From Xanthomonas boreopolis (GTDB taxonomy: Bacteria; Pseudomonadota; Gammaproteobacteria; Xanthomonadales; Xanthomonadaceae): a stretch of 64,000 bases of DNA. The stretch's first letter is position 1. Every line of letters starts with the position of its first letter. Below are positions 50,221-59,029 of the stretch, piece after piece. Location: positions 62,001 through 126,000 of the forward strand of contig BNBA01000003.1 in assembly GCA_014654535.1 (NCBI GenBank). The letters are read 5' to 3'. The notes beneath the pieces are model-generated. The model was not told the origin of the DNA. It worked only from the letters and a program-made list of their open reading frames with translations, and made no database searches. The position numbers and the translations under genes are program-made.

Positions 50221-50252
50221 AAAAACAAACGGGACGGCAAGGCCGTCCCGTT
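50221..50252 (-). terminator. Intrinsic terminator of the HU gene
   Basis: A perfect 11-bp stem, AACGGGACGGC-AAG-GCCGTCCCGTT (50228-50252), is followed on the minus strand by TGTTTTT. It lies 27 bases after the HU stop codon. This is a classical rho-independent terminator. Confidence 0.88.
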
Positions 50253-50278
50253 CGGGCGATGCTCGGAAGCAGCCGTTA

Positions 50279-50677
50279 TCAGGCGGCGGCGTCCTTGAGC
50301 TTCTTCAGCGGACGCACCTTCACCTTCACCGAGGCGGGCTTGGCGGCGAACCACTGCTCTTCCTTGGTGAACGGGTTGATGCCCTTGCGCTTCGGCTTGG
50401 CCGGCACGTTGACGGCGGTGATCTTCAGCAGGCCCGGCAGGGTGAACGAACCGGCGCCCTTCTTGCTGATCGAAGCGTGCACCGCGCCTTCCAGCGCGGC
50501 CAGCACGGCGCGTACGTCCTTGGCGGCGACGGCGGTGGCTTCGGCGATGTGCGCGACCAGACCCGACTTGCTCAGGGCTTCCTTGATCGGCTTCGGAGCG
50601 GCCGGCTTGGCGGCTGCCTTGGTGGCGACTTTCTTCACTGCCTTCTTCGGGGCAGCCTTCTTAGCGGTCTTTGCCAT
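50279..50677 (-). CDS. HU-family DNA-binding protein with H1-like tail
   Basis: A 132-residue protein. Residues 1-30 are a histone-H1-like tail of KKA/KPA/PKK repeats. The HU/IHF fold follows (about 31-125; LSKSGLVAHIAEATAVAAKDVRAVL, the arm KKGAGSFTLPGLLKITAVNVPAKPKRKGINPFTKEE, and VKVKVRPLKKLKDA). It should bend and compact DNA in the nucleoid, the tail adding non-specific binding. AGGAAA lies a few bases upstream of the ATG, and both a good promoter and a terminator are present, so it is a single-gene unit and probably highly expressed. Confidence 0.92.
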   Translation of the reverse strand: MAKTAKKAAPKKAVKKVATKAAAKPAAPKPIKEALSKSGLVAHIAEATAVAAKDVRAVLAALEGAVHASISKKGAGSFTLPGLLKITAVNVPAKPKRKGINPFTKEEQWFAAKPASVKVKVRPLKKLKDAAA

Positions 50678-50735
50678 GATTTCCTGTTCCGTGAACGGTT
50701 GGTTGTTGGGTCTCGCCGACCCCGTCGGCAAGCGA

Positions 50736-50764
50736 AATGTAGGACAAGTGCAGCGCCTCGCCAA
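50736..50764 (-). promoter_or_regulatory. Promoter of the HU gene
   Basis: On the minus strand TTGGCG (50759-50764) and TACATT (50736-50741) are separated by 17 bases, about 60 bases upstream of the HU ATG. The spacing is ideal for sigma-70; the -10 matches four of six consensus bases. Confidence 0.55.
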
Positions 50765-50854
50765 TAGGGGAATGCACAGAAAACCTCATGAAAAAGCCGC
50801 TCGCCCGGCCTCGGACCCGGGCATGAGCGTCCGGGAAGGCGGCAAACGCGGGCC

Positions 50855-52888
50855 TCAGTCCTCCTCGCGGACGGGCTGGTGGCTGGCGACGAGCCGTTGC
50901 TGCACGGCCGCAGGAACCGGCTCGTAGTGGCTGAAATCCAGGGAAAAACGTCCTTGTCCGGCGGTGAGCGACTTCAGCTCGGCCGCGTATCCGTCCAGCT
51001 CCGAGAGCGGGACCTGGGCGTGCACGACGATCTCGCCATGCTGGCTGTCGGTCCCTTGGATCCGCGCGCGCTTGGCGGCCAGGCTGCCGGTGATGTCGCC
51101 GGCCTGGGCCTCCGGTGCGCTGATTTCCATCTCCACGATCGGTTCGAGCACCTGCGGGACTGCACGCGACACCGCGTCCAGGAACGCCTTCCTGCCGGCC
51201 GCGACGAAGGCGACCTCCTTGCTGTCCACCGGATGGTGCTTGCCGTCGTACACGGTCACCCGCAGGTCCTGCAGCGGGAAGCCGGCCAGGGCGCCATTGG
51301 CCACCGCCTGGCGCACGCCCTTCTCGACCGCGGGCATGAACTGGCCCGGGATGGTGCCGCCCTTGACCTCGTCGACGAACTCGATCCCGGCGCCGCGCGG
51401 CAAGGGGGCCACTTTCAGGAACACTTCGCCGAACTGGCCGGCCCCGCCGGTCTGCTTCTTGTGGCGATGGTGGCCTTCGGAGGGCGCGGAGATCGTCTCG
51501 CGATAGGCGATGCGCGGCGTGCGCGTGACGACGTCCACGCCGTAACGCAGGGCCAGGCGTTCCAGCATGATCCGCAGGTGCAGGTCGGACAGGCCGCGGA
51601 CCAGGGTCTCGTGCGTTTCGGATTGCTGTTCGACCACGAAGGCCGGGTCTTCCTGGGCCAGGCGCTCCAGCGCGAGCGCGAGCTTCTGTTCCTGGCCGCG
51701 GCTGGCCGGCGAGATCGCCAGCGAGAACATCGCCTGCGGGAAGCGGATCGGCGCCAGGTGCAGGTGGTCCTGCTCGTGCCGGTCGTGCAGGACCGCGTCG
51801 AAGTGGATTTCCTCCACCTTCGCGAGCGCGGCGATGTCGCCTGCCACGACCTTGTCCACCGGCAGGTGGTCCTTGCCCTGCAGCCGGAACAGGTGCGAGG
51901 CGCGCACCGGCTTGCGGGCGTCGTCGACCAGCAGCGGCATGTCGCGGACCAGGGTGCCCTGGTACAGGCGGAACACGCCGATCTTGCCGACGAACGGGTC
52001 GTTGACGATGCGGAAGACGTCGGCCACCACCGGCGCGTCCGGATCGGCGGCGACCGCCACCGGCACGCCGCCGGCGCTGAACGCGGGCGGATTGCCCTCG
52101 TGCGGGGCGGGCAGCAGGTCGCGTGCGATGCCGATCAATTCGGCGACGCCGGTGCCGCTGCGCGCGGAGACGAAACAGACCGGCACCAGGTGGCCTTCGC
52201 GCAGGCACTGGTCGAACGCCTCGTGCAGTTCGTCAGGCCGCAGGCCGGCCTCGCCGTCCTCCAGGTAGTGCTCCATCACGCTCTCGCGGATCTCCACGAC
52301 CTGGTCGAGGATGCGCTGGTGCCACTCGGCGATCCCGCCCAGGTCGCTGCCGCCGTCGTGCCCGGAGAAACAGTCGACCACGCGCCTGCCGCGCTCGGCG
52401 GGCAGGTTCACCGGCAGCACCTCGCTGCCGAACTCGCCGCGCAACCCGTCCAGCAGCGCGGCGCAGTCGGCGCCGTCCTGGTCGATCTTGTTGACCACGA
52501 TCATCCGGCACAGGCCCCGCTCGCGCGCCCGTTCCATCAGCCGGCGCGTGCCGTGCTGGATGCCGCGCGCGGCGTCGACGACGATCAGCGCGGTCTCCAC
52601 CACCGCCAGCGCCGGCAGGCTGGCGCCGCGGAAATCCGGGTAGCCGGGGGTGTCGACGAGGTTCAGGTGCAGCCCTTCGCGGTCGATGCTGGCGATCGCG
52701 CTGTCGATCGAGTGGCCGCGCTGCCGTTCCAGCGGGTCGTGATCGGACACGGTGGTGCCGCGCTCGACGCTGCCTGCCGCCTGGAGGGCGCCGCCGGCAT
52801 GCAGCAGGGCTTCGAACAGGGTGGTCTTGCCGGCGCCGGGGTGGCCTGCGAGGGCCACGTTGCGGATGTCTCGGGTGGCGTAGGACAT
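50855..52888 (-). CDS. EF-G-like translational GTPase (EF-G2 type)
   Basis: A 677-residue paralogue of elongation factor G with all five domains. G1 is GHPGAGKTT (15-23), G4 is VNKIDQD and G5 is VSARSG. Two conserved positions differ from true EF-G: switch I reads RGHSI (57-61) instead of RGITI, and G3 reads DTPGYPDF (79-86) with Tyr83 in place of the catalytic His. EF-G2 proteins of this type lack clear translocation activity in other bacteria. Domain IV retains the HHRHKKQTGGAGQFGEV segment. It is a lone gene, so the housekeeping fusA must be elsewhere. Confidence 0.9.
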   Translation of the reverse strand: MSYATRDIRNVALAGHPGAGKTTLFEALLHAGGALQAAGSVERGTTVSDHDPLERQRGHSIDSAIASIDREGLHLNLVDTPGYPDFRGASLPALAVVETALIVVDAARGIQHGTRRLMERARERGLCRMIVVNKIDQDGADCAALLDGLRGEFGSEVLPVNLPAERGRRVVDCFSGHDGGSDLGGIAEWHQRILDQVVEIRESVMEHYLEDGEAGLRPDELHEAFDQCLREGHLVPVCFVSARSGTGVAELIGIARDLLPAPHEGNPPAFSAGGVPVAVAADPDAPVVADVFRIVNDPFVGKIGVFRLYQGTLVRDMPLLVDDARKPVRASHLFRLQGKDHLPVDKVVAGDIAALAKVEEIHFDAVLHDRHEQDHLHLAPIRFPQAMFSLAISPASRGQEQKLALALERLAQEDPAFVVEQQSETHETLVRGLSDLHLRIMLERLALRYGVDVVTRTPRIAYRETISAPSEGHHRHKKQTGGAGQFGEVFLKVAPLPRGAGIEFVDEVKGGTIPGQFMPAVEKGVRQAVANGALAGFPLQDLRVTVYDGKHHPVDSKEVAFVAAGRKAFLDAVSRAVPQVLEPIVEMEISAPEAQAGDITGSLAAKRARIQGTDSQHGEIVVHAQVPLSELDGYAAELKSLTAGQGRFSLDFSHYEPVPAAVQQRLVASHQPVREED

Positions 52889-53078
52889 GAGGCCTTTCCT
52901 CCGGGAAGGAATGCGGCGTCATGGCTGTCCGGTGCGAGCGGGCAGTCGCTCGATGGGCGGTCATGGCGGTTCCCGGGCACTGTAGCGCCGCCGGGGACGA
53001 GTGGCGCGTTGCGACGCACAAAGGCGTAACGGTTGGCCGGTTATGGTGGCGGGCCATCCACACCACGGGAGCATTGCC

Positions 53079-53513
53079 ATGGGTATTTCGCGTCACGCCA
53101 CCGCGCACTGGGAAGGCGATCTGAAGAGCGGCAAGGGCCTGCTCAACACGCCGCAGAGCGGCCTGCTGGACAACACGCGCTACGGTTTCAACAGCCGCTT
53201 CGGCGACGAGAAGGGCACCAATCCGGAAGAGCTGATCGCGGCCGCGCACGCCGGTTGCTTCACGATGGCGCTGTCGGCGCAGCTCAGCGAGGCGGGCTTT
53301 CCGCCGAAGTCGCTGGACACGCGCGCCGAGGTGGACCTGTCGCTGGAAGGCGGTCCGCAGCTTTCGCAGATCCGCCTCAAGCTGAAGGCGGTGGTGCCGG
53401 GCATCGACCAGGTCAAGTTCGACGAGCTGGCCGACAAGGCGAAGAAGAACTGCCCGGTGTCCAAGGCGCTGAGCGCGGTGCCGATCAGCCTGGAAACCGA
53501 GTTCTCGAACTAG
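53079..53513 (+). CDS. osmC: OsmC-family peroxiredoxin
   Basis: A 144-residue OsmC-type hydroperoxide reductase with the two catalytic cysteines C60 (AAHAGCFTMAL) and C125 (KKNCPVSKAL), and the opening HATAHWEGDLKSGKG. It reduces organic hydroperoxides in the cytoplasm as a dimer. The ATG at 53079 follows CGGGAG; upstream in-frame codons are not conserved-looking. It is a single-gene unit divergent from the EF-G-like gene. Confidence 0.93.
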   Translation: MGISRHATAHWEGDLKSGKGLLNTPQSGLLDNTRYGFNSRFGDEKGTNPEELIAAAHAGCFTMALSAQLSEAGFPPKSLDTRAEVDLSLEGGPQLSQIRLKLKAVVPGIDQVKFDELADKAKKNCPVSKALSAVPISLETEFSN

Positions 53514-53676
53514 GGCGCGCGGAGGGCCCCGAGGCGGTCGTGCGCGGCCGTCCCGGGCAGGCTGTTGGCCGGCTGAACGGAAAGGCCGGCAGGGGGCGGA
53601 TTCAGGGCCGTTTCACCGGCCCACGCAGAGCATCGCGCTCGTGATCCTTCTCCATTCCTCCGACGGACGAGCGCAA

Positions 53677-54261
53677 ATGAAGACCTTGATGCTGGGTGTG
53701 TTGACCACGGGACTGCTGGTCGCGGGCAGCGCCTCCGCCCAGCGTTACGACGGCCGCTACGACGGGGGCGTCTACGACTACGCCCGGGTGGTGCGGGTCG
53801 ACCCGATCATCGTGTCCGACTACGCCGAGCGCAGCGAGCCGCGCTGCTACGAGCGCCCGGCCGATGGCTACGTCGATCGCGGCGGCGGTTATTACGACGG
53901 CTATGGCGGCGGCTACGCGAGCCCGGGCAATCGGTCCGGGCGCTCGCTGGCCACGGTGGTCGGCGGCGTCGCCGGCGCGGTGCTGGGCAGCCGGGTCGGC
54001 GGCGGCAGCGGCCGCCTGGTCGGTACCGCGATCGGCACGATGGTGGGCGGCGTGGCCGGGCGCTCGATCTACGACGCCAATCATCCCGGCTACGCGCAAG
54101 GCAGCGTCCGGGTCTGCGATCCGGTGACCTACCGCGACGAGCGCGAGCGCGTGGACGGCTACGACGTGACCTACGAGTACGCCGGCCGGACCTACCACAC
54201 GCGCAGCGACTACAACCCGGGCGATCGCATCCGGGTGCGGGTGGACGTGGTGCCGCAGTGA
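53677..54261 (+). CDS. Glycine-zipper 2TM envelope protein
   Basis: A 194-residue exported protein with a signal peptide (MKTLMLGVLTTGLLVAGSAS). A Gly/Tyr-rich region (about 65-90) is followed by the glycine zipper TVVGGVAGAVLGSRVGGGSG and VGTAIGTMVGGVAGRSIYD (about 95-135). The tail YEYAGRTYHTRSDYNPGDRIRVRV ends in a beta segment. It resembles SlyB/Rick_17kDa-like outer-membrane proteins but lacks a lipobox. A role in envelope integrity is inferred from relatives. Confidence 0.82.
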   Translation: MKTLMLGVLTTGLLVAGSASAQRYDGRYDGGVYDYARVVRVDPIIVSDYAERSEPRCYERPADGYVDRGGGYYDGYGGGYASPGNRSGRSLATVVGGVAGAVLGSRVGGGSGRLVGTAIGTMVGGVAGRSIYDANHPGYAQGSVRVCDPVTYRDERERVDGYDVTYEYAGRTYHTRSDYNPGDRIRVRVDVVPQ

Positions 54262-54286
54262 TGCGGCGCCGGGCCGCGCCTTTGCC

Positions 54287-55180
54287 TCAAGGCCAGTCGA
54301 TCTCGCCGCGGATGACGGTCTGCACCTCGCCGCCGGACCAGACGTCGCCGGCCTCGTCGATGCTCAGTTCCAGCCGCGCATCGAAACCGACTTCGCGGCC
54401 CTGGCTGACGGCATAGCGGCGATCGCCGCGAGGCAGGGCGCCCTGGCTGTCCAGCCAGGCCGCCAGGACCGCGTTGGCCGCCCCCGAGGCGGCGTCCTCG
54501 AAGCGCCGGCCGTTGCCGACGAAGGCGCGCACCGCGAGATCGACGTCCCCGCCGCGCGTACGGGCATAGGCGAACACGCCCATGCTGCCGGTGGATTCGG
54601 CCAGCGCGGCGATCGCGTCCCAGTCCGGCGACTGCATGCGCAACGCGGTCTCGTCGGACAGTTCGACCACCCACCAGCGGCGCCCGCCGTCCATCAACGC
54701 CGGCGGCAGCGAACCGAGCGACCAGCCGGCCAGGGCGGCGGCCAGGCGCGGATCGCCGGCGCGGGCGATCTCGGCGACGCGCGCGCGCGGCGTGCGGATC
54801 GAGAGGCGGCGGCGTCCATCGCGTTGCTCCACGCGCAACGGCAGTTTGCCGGCGATGCCGTCCTGCACGAGGATCGTTCCCAGGGCGCCGCCGTCGTGCG
54901 GTCGCGCCAGCCCGGCCTCGAGCACGGCATGGGCAGTGCCGACGCTCGGATGGCCGGCGAACGGCACTTCCTTCTGCGGGGCGAACATGCGGAGTCGATA
55001 ACTGGTACCGGGATCCACCGGCGGCAGCACGAAGGTGGTTTCCGGCAACTTGGTCCAGCGGGCGATGGCCTGCATCGCCGCATCGTCCAGGCCTTCGGCG
55101 TCGAGCACAACGGCCAACGGATTGCCGCCGCCGGCGCGGGTGGAAAACACGTCCACTTGCAGGAATCGGCGTGTGGTCAT
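54287..55180 (-). CDS. PhzF-family isomerase (copy 2)
   Basis: A 297-residue PhzF-like protein with the conserved opening QVDVFSTRAGGGNPLAVVLDAEGL. The general acid/base Glu47 lies in TKLPETTFVLPP, and the second-half motifs are PFAGHPSVGTAHA and FEDAASGAANAVLAAWL. The phenazine enzyme PhzF isomerises a dihydro-anthranilate; most family members have unknown substrates. No phenazine genes are present, so that pathway is not implied. It follows a paralogue by 34 bases. Confidence 0.88.
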   Translation of the reverse strand: MTTRRFLQVDVFSTRAGGGNPLAVVLDAEGLDDAAMQAIARWTKLPETTFVLPPVDPGTSYRLRMFAPQKEVPFAGHPSVGTAHAVLEAGLARPHDGGALGTILVQDGIAGKLPLRVEQRDGRRRLSIRTPRARVAEIARAGDPRLAAALAGWSLGSLPPALMDGGRRWWVVELSDETALRMQSPDWDAIAALAESTGSMGVFAYARTRGGDVDLAVRAFVGNGRRFEDAASGAANAVLAAWLDSQGALPRGDRRYAVSQGREVGFDARLELSIDEAGDVWSGGEVQTVIRGEIDWP

Positions 55181-55214
55181 CGGACTGCGCGCTGCGTGGG
55201 AAAGGGCGCGCAGC

Positions 55215-56072
55215 TTACCAATCGAGGCGGCCGTCGATCACCGGCTGCACGTGGCCGCCGATCCAGACCTCGCCAGCGGCATCGACCTCGATCCCGACCC
55301 GGCCGTCGCGGCCGAGTTCGCGGCCCTGGCTGGCGACGTAGCGGCCGCCAGGGCCCGGTAGCCGCCCTTGCTGCGCGAGATGGGCGGCGATCAGCGCGTT
55401 GGCGCTGCCGGTCACCGGGTCCTCGCGGATGCCCACGCCCGGCGCGAAGGCGCGCACGGCGAGCTGGTAGTCGGCGGCATCCGTGGCGAAGGCGAACGCC
55501 GCGAGCTTGCCCTTGCCGGGCAGGGCGGCGATCGCGTCGATCTCCGGTTCGAGGGTGCGCAGGGCGGTTTCGTCGGCCAGTTCCAGCAGCCACCAGTCCG
55601 GCCCGTTGTTCCATAGCTGCGGCGCGCGGCCCGCGGCGGCCGCGGCGAGCCGGGGCGGCAGCGACGGCGGCGCGAGCCCGCGTTGCTGCGCGCGCGGGCT
55701 GCGCACCCACGCGCGGCGCCCCGTCGCAGTGTCCTCGATCCGCACCGGCAGCAGGCCGGCCGCGCATTGCTGGACCAGCGCGCCCCCGCGCGGCCTGGCC
55801 AGGCCGAGTTCGACCGCGGCCCAGGCCGCGCCGACGCTGGGATGGCCGGCGAACGGCAGTTCGCCCTTGGGGGTGAAGATGCGGATGCGGTAGTCCGCGC
55901 CGGGCGCGTCCGGCGGCAGGAAGAAGATCGTCTCCGACAGGTTCAGCCACGCCGCCAGCTGCTGCATCCGCGCCTCGGCCAGGACGGTTGCATCGGTGAC
56001 CACGCCGAGCGGGTTGCCCCGGCCGGGCGCGGAGGCGAATACGTCGAGTTGCAGGTAGCGGCAGGCGGCCAT
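55215..56072 (-). CDS. PhzF-family isomerase (copy 1)
   Basis: A 285-residue paralogue of its neighbour, with QLDVFASAPGRGNPLGVVTDATVL, Glu47 in LNLSETIFFLPP, ELPFAGHPSVGAAWAAVE and VTGSANALIAAHLAQQG. The two genes are in the same direction and clearly related along their whole length, so they arose by tandem duplication. The ATG at 56072 was taken because the family begins QLDVFA; an ATG at 56135 would add a non-conserved tail. The gene is divergent from lysAC across about 80 bases. Substrate unknown. Confidence 0.88.
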   Translation of the reverse strand: MAACRYLQLDVFASAPGRGNPLGVVTDATVLAEARMQQLAAWLNLSETIFFLPPDAPGADYRIRIFTPKGELPFAGHPSVGAAWAAVELGLARPRGGALVQQCAAGLLPVRIEDTATGRRAWVRSPRAQQRGLAPPSLPPRLAAAAAGRAPQLWNNGPDWWLLELADETALRTLEPEIDAIAALPGKGKLAAFAFATDAADYQLAVRAFAPGVGIREDPVTGSANALIAAHLAQQGRLPGPGGRYVASQGRELGRDGRVGIEVDAAGEVWIGGHVQPVIDGRLDW

Positions 56073-56153
56073 CGGCGTCGGGTTGGCAGTAGAATCGGGG
56101 GTTACGCCCGGAGGTCCGGGCGCTTTCCCCCACATCCTAAAACGTCCAACTCA

Positions 56154-58757
56154 ATGTCAGCTTCCTCTGCTTCCGCCGATCGCTGGATCGTCCTCAAGTT
56201 TGGCGGCACCTCGGTGTCGCGTCGTCATCGCTGGGACACGATCGGGAAGCTGGCGAAAAAACGCGCGGAGGACACCGGTTCGCGCGTGCTGGTGGTGGTC
56301 TCGGCGCTGTCGGGCGTCACCAACGAGCTGACCGCGATCGCCGACGGGGCCGCCGACAGCGCGCAGCGCGTGGCCGCGCTGGAGCAGCGCCATCGCGAGT
56401 TCCTGGCGGAGCTCGAACTGGACGCCGATGCGGTGCTGGGCGAGCGCCTGGCTGCGTTGCGCGGCCTGCTGGACGATCCGCGTGCGGCCGGCCGCACCCT
56501 GGACTGGCAGGCCGAGGTGCTCGGCCAGGGCGAGCTGCTGTCCTCGACGCTGGGCGCGGCCTACCTGCGCGCGAGCGGCCTGGACATGGGCTGGATGGAC
56601 GCGCGCGATTGGCTCGACGCGCTGCCGCCGCAGCCCAACCAGAGCGAGTGGTCCAAGCGCCTGTCGGTGTCCTGCCAATGGCAGGCCAATGCCAGCTGGC
56701 GCGCCCGCTTCGACCAGCAGCCGACGCGCCTGCTGATCACCCAGGGCTTCATCTCGCGCCACCAGGACGGCGGCACCGCGATCCTGGGCCGTGGCGGCTC
56801 GGATACCTCGGCGGCGTACTTCGGCGCGCTGCTCGGCGCCTCGCGCGTGGAGATCTGGACCGACGTGCCGGGCATGTTCAGCGCCAATCCGAAGGAAGTG
56901 CCGGACGCGCGCCTGCTGACCCGGCTGGACTACTACGAGGCGCAGGAAATCGCCACCACCGGCGCCAAGGTGCTGCACCCGCGCTCGATCAAGCCGTGCC
57001 GCGACTCCGGCGTGCCGATGGCGATCCTCGATACCGAGCGCCCGGAGATGCCGGGCACCAGCATCGACGGCGAGGCCGAGCCGGTGCCGGGCGTGAAGGC
57101 GATCAGCCGTCGCAACGGCATCGTGCTGGTGTCGATGGAAGGCATCGGCATGTGGCAGCAGGTCGGCTTCCTGGCCGACGTGTTCGCGCTGTTCAAGAAG
57201 CACGGCCTGTCGGTGGACCTGATCGGTTCGGCCGAGACCAACGTGACCGTCTCGCTCGACCCGAGCGAGAACCTGGTCAGCACCGACGTGCTGTCGGCGC
57301 TGTCGGCCGACCTGTCGAAGATCTGCAAGGTCAAGATCATCGTGCCGTGCGCGGCGATCACCCTGGTCGGGCGCGGCATGCGCTCGTTGCTGCACAAGCT
57401 CTCGGACGTGTGGGCCACGTTCGGCAAGGAGCGCGTGCACATGATCAGCCAGTCGTCCAACGACCTGAACCTGACCTTCGTGATCGACGAGGCCGATGCC
57501 GACGGGCTGCTGCCGGTCCTGCACGCCGAGCTGATCGACAGCGGGGCGATGCCGGTCTACGAAGGCCAGGTGTTCGGCCCGCGCTGGCGCGAGATCATCG
57601 GCGCGGTGCGCCCGCGCCCGACGCCGTGGTGGAAGGGCCGGCGCGAGCGCCTGTTGGCGCTGGCCGCCGAGGGCACGCCGCGCTACGCCTACCACCTGCC
57701 GACGGTGCGCGAGCGCGCGCGCCAGCTGGCCGCGATCGGCGCGGTCGACCGCCGCTACTACGCGATCAAGGCCAACTCGCACCCGGCGATCCTGAAGGCG
57801 CTGGCGGAGGAGGGCTTCGGCCTGGAGTGCGTCTCGCTCGGCGAGTTGCGGCGCGTGTTCCAGGCGTTGCCGGAGCTGGCGCCCGAGCGCGTGCTGTTCA
57901 CCCCGAGCTTCGCGCCGATCGCCGAGTACCGGGCCGCGTTCGAACTGGGCGTGACCGTCACCGTCGACAACGTCGAGGCGCTCAAGCGCTGGCCGGAGGT
58001 GTTCCGCGGCCGCAGCCTGTGGCTGCGCATCGACCTGGGCCACGGCGACGGCCACCACGAGAAGGTGACCACCGGCGGCAAGGCGTCCAAGTTCGGCATC
58101 GCCGCCGCCCGCGTCGACGAGTTCGTCGATGCCGCGCGCGCGCTGGATGCCAGCATCGTCGGCCTGCACGCGCACCTGGGCAGCGGCGTGGAGACCAAGG
58201 CGCACTGGCGGCAGATGTACGACGAACTGGCCGGCTTCGCGCGCCGCATCGGCAGCGTGCAGGTGCTGGACATAGGCGGCGGCCTGCCGATCCCGTACAG
58301 CGAGGACGACGAACCGTTCGACCTGGACGACTGGGCGGCCGGGCTGGCCGAGGTCAAGGCGGTGCATCCGGCGTTCGCGCTGGCGATCGAGCCGGGCCGC
58401 TTCCTGGTCGCCGAGGCCGGCGTGCTGCTGGCGCAGGCCACGCAGGTGATCGAGAAGGACGGCGTGCACCGGGTCGGCCTGGATGCCGGCATGAACACGT
58501 TGATCCGTCCTGCGCTGTACGACGCCTGGCACGACATCGTGAACCTGTCGCGGCTGGAGGAAGCGCGCGGGGCCGATTTCGACGTGGTCGGGCCGATCTG
58601 CGAGTCCAGCGACGTGTTCGGCCACCGGGTCAAGCTGCCGGCGGCGACCGCGCCGGGCGACGCGATGCTGATCGCCGACGCAGGCGCCTACGGCTACACC
58701 ATGGCCAGCACCTACAACCTGCGCGACCTGCCGTGCGAGGACGTGCTCGATGATTGA
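56154..58757 (+). CDS. lysAC: Bifunctional aspartokinase / diaminopimelate decarboxylase (LysAC)
   Basis: An 867-residue fusion. The N-terminal aspartokinase (about 1-460) has KFGGTS (15-20), the RGGSDTSAAYF catalytic region, and tandem ACT domains (about 320-460). The C-terminal half (about 485-867) is a PLP-dependent diaminopimelate decarboxylase with Lys539 in YYAIKANSHP, VGLHAHLGSGVE, and CESSDVF near the end. It thus catalyses the first and last steps of the lysine pathway, and its meso-DAP substrate also goes to peptidoglycan. Such LysAC fusions are found in xanthomonads and few other bacteria. Start ATG at 56154 directly before the kinase domain. Confidence 0.95.
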   Translation: MSASSASADRWIVLKFGGTSVSRRHRWDTIGKLAKKRAEDTGSRVLVVVSALSGVTNELTAIADGAADSAQRVAALEQRHREFLAELELDADAVLGERLAALRGLLDDPRAAGRTLDWQAEVLGQGELLSSTLGAAYLRASGLDMGWMDARDWLDALPPQPNQSEWSKRLSVSCQWQANASWRARFDQQPTRLLITQGFISRHQDGGTAILGRGGSDTSAAYFGALLGASRVEIWTDVPGMFSANPKEVPDARLLTRLDYYEAQEIATTGAKVLHPRSIKPCRDSGVPMAILDTERPEMPGTSIDGEAEPVPGVKAISRRNGIVLVSMEGIGMWQQVGFLADVFALFKKHGLSVDLIGSAETNVTVSLDPSENLVSTDVLSALSADLSKICKVKIIVPCAAITLVGRGMRSLLHKLSDVWATFGKERVHMISQSSNDLNLTFVIDEADADGLLPVLHAELIDSGAMPVYEGQVFGPRWREIIGAVRPRPTPWWKGRRERLLALAAEGTPRYAYHLPTVRERARQLAAIGAVDRRYYAIKANSHPAILKALAEEGFGLECVSLGELRRVFQALPELAPERVLFTPSFAPIAEYRAAFELGVTVTVDNVEALKRWPEVFRGRSLWLRIDLGHGDGHHEKVTTGGKASKFGIAAARVDEFVDAARALDASIVGLHAHLGSGVETKAHWRQMYDELAGFARRIGSVQVLDIGGGLPIPYSEDDEPFDLDDWAAGLAEVKAVHPAFALAIEPGRFLVAEAGVLLAQATQVIEKDGVHRVGLDAGMNTLIRPALYDAWHDIVNLSRLEEARGADFDVVGPICESSDVFGHRVKLPAATAPGDAMLIADAGAYGYTMASTYNLRDLPCEDVLDD

Positions 58758-58813
58758 TCGACACGCCCCGACCGCGTGCCTGCTACGACCGGTGCGGCGA
58801 AAACCGTCGGATC

Positions 58814-59014
58814 TGGAGCGCGCTATGGACCTTGGGGTGAGATGCGCGGGCCGGCTGCGTGCCGCTGGCGACCCATCCTCCGGGAAGCGGCCCGGGGCGC
58901 GCCGATACTGCGTTGCGCGCTTTGCCCGGGCGACCGGCCTGGGCCGCGACGCAGGCCTTGCCTCGACGCGCCCAACGCCGCTTCGCACGCATTCCAAAGG
59001 CCGTAACACGTTCT
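58814..59014. repeat. MITE-like element upstream of murL
   Basis: About 200 bases between lysAC and murL. The left end GAGCGCGCTATG...GTGAGATGCG and, on the opposite strand, the right end GAACGTGTTACGGCCTTTGG are imperfect inverted repeats of about 30 bases. The left half aligns with the element at 23747-23915, including GGCCGGCTGCGTGCCGCTG against GGTCGGCTCCGCGCCGTTG. The right end stops 15 bases before the murL ATG. No transposase; ORFs inside are not coding-like. Confidence 0.5.
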
Positions 59015-59029
59015 AACCCCGGAATATCC

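Noticed and set aside
54287..56072. Phenazine biosynthesis locus
   Set aside because: Only PhzF-like isomerases are present; no phzA-E or G genes flank them and the family is functionally broad.
58750..59016. 88-codon ORF between lysAC and murL
   Set aside because: It lies within the inverted-repeat element, has an Arg-rich shadow composition, and its relative upstream of the DUF2066 gene is in a different context.
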